From the NCBI GenBank assembly GCA_951213105.1, contig OX578155.1, positions 36,928,484 through 36,992,483 of the forward strand: a DNA stretch of 64,000 nucleotides, written 5' to 3'. Under the pieces are notes generated by a model. The model had not been told where the DNA came from and did not search any database. It saw only the letters and a program-made list of their open reading frames with translations. Made by a program: the position numbers and the translations under genes. Source of the DNA: Amaurobius ferox. Its lineage: Eukaryota > Arthropoda > Arachnida > Araneae > Amaurobiidae. Below are positions 63,765 through 64,000 of this stretch, piece by piece (position 1 is the first letter of the stretch; each line of letters starts with the position of its first letter).

Positions 63765-64000
63765 TCCCCTTTTAAGTAATAACTTGCTGCGTTTTACCGA
63801 AAATATTCGATGAAGCAATCAAACCTTATTCGCAAAAAATTATTTTCTATTTTAATGTAGTCGATGCAATGCCTATGCGCATCATGTGGCAAATTGAGGA
63901 ATGTATAATGTCGAATAACTTTTTACTATTTCAAAAATTGCCTCTACTTCTAGTTAAAGTATGCCTTGGGATCTATTTATTAGATCGCTGCTACGTTGTT
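63765..64000 (+). repeat. Array unit 11, first 236 bp only
   Basis: This is the start of the next unit, cut by the window edge. It carries the GTATGCC variant also seen in units 2, 3, 9 and 10. Confidence 0.95.

Larger units (their letters stand above)
1..64000. repeat. Macrosatellite array, ~5.63-kb unit, ten full copies plus a partial
   Basis: The whole window is a direct tandem repeat. The sequence at base 1 recurs at 5634, 11847, 18627, 24272, 32372, 38003, 44871, 51740, 58133 and 63765, always in the same orientation. Four unmodified or nearly unmodified units are 5633 (unit 1), 5645 (unit 4), 5631 (unit 6) and 5632 (unit 10) bp. The others are longer because of identifiable insertions or internal duplications. 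No unique flanking sequence is visible, so the true array is larger. Because units differ by diagnostic substitutions and by private insertions with target duplications, the array is unlikely to be one unit copied by the assembler. Its function, if any, is unknown. Confidence 0.97.

Noticed and set aside
1..64000. Ribosomal DNA intergenic spacer, histone cluster or CRISPR array
   Set aside because: No rRNA, 5S or histone sequence was recognised in the unit, and the repeats are kilobase-scale without short repeat-spacer structure.
1..64000. Pure assembly artefact duplicating one unit
   Set aside because: Units carry private insertions with their own target duplications, a unit-specific deletion and nested variants shared between neighbours, which an artefact would not produce. 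The exact copy number could still be wrong.

Overview
This window is repetitive, gene-poor nuclear DNA from a eukaryote. It reads as one head-to-tail tandem array (a macrosatellite) with a repeat unit of about 5.63 kb. Ten units are complete (starts at 1, 5634, 11847, 18627, 24272, 32372, 38003, 44871, 51740 and 58133) and an eleventh is cut off by the window edge (63765-64000). Both window edges fall inside the array, so it continues on both sides. The phase chosen here, with unit 1 starting at base 1, is arbitrary. Units look nearly identical apart from scattered substitutions and a few large insertions, duplications or deletions. I see no host gene, rRNA or ordinary tRNA gene. The organism is most likely an arthropod, probably an insect. 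This is inferred from the Jockey/I-type gag of the one coding element, the tRNA-derived SINE and the AT-rich background; I cannot name a species.

Each unit has the same internal layout (unit 1 coordinates): AT-rich sequence without recognisable content (1-1237); a small relic of a terminal-inverted-repeat (TIR) transposon (1238-1290); more AT-rich sequence; a G+C-richer island (2157-2330); an old, diverged non-autonomous TIR transposon with a decayed 8-bp target duplication (2438-3571); an AT-rich stretch dense in ACGT cores (3679-3975); a tRNA-derived SINE on the minus strand with A box, B box, a CAA-repeat tail and a perfect target duplication (4471-4763); and AT-rich sequence with small inverted and tandem repeats (4774-5633).

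Length differences between units have specific causes. Units 2 and 3 carry two and three copies of an internal 580-bp segment. Unit 3 also has a 14-bp deletion between short direct repeats. Unit 4 has a 15-bp replacement insertion. Unit 5 carries a 2,456-bp non-LTR retrotransposon-like element that encodes only a gag-like ORF1 protein (657 aa, three CCHC zinc knuckles) and no reverse transcriptase, flanked by a perfect 13-bp target duplication. Units 7 and 8 share a younger, about 1.23-kb copy of the same TIR family at the same site, inverted relative to the resident old copy. Unit 9 has a broken 583-bp piece of the younger TIR element joined at a microhomology to a 183-bp duplication of unit sequence.

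The only convincing protein-coding gene is the gag-like ORF1 at 27189-29162. The other open frames are short, recur only because the array is homogenised, and are treated as non-coding. Shared variants group neighbouring units (2 with 3, 5 with 6, 7 with 8 and partly 9). This fits local unequal exchange and segmental duplication, with some variants scattered in a way that suggests gene conversion or recurrent mutation.
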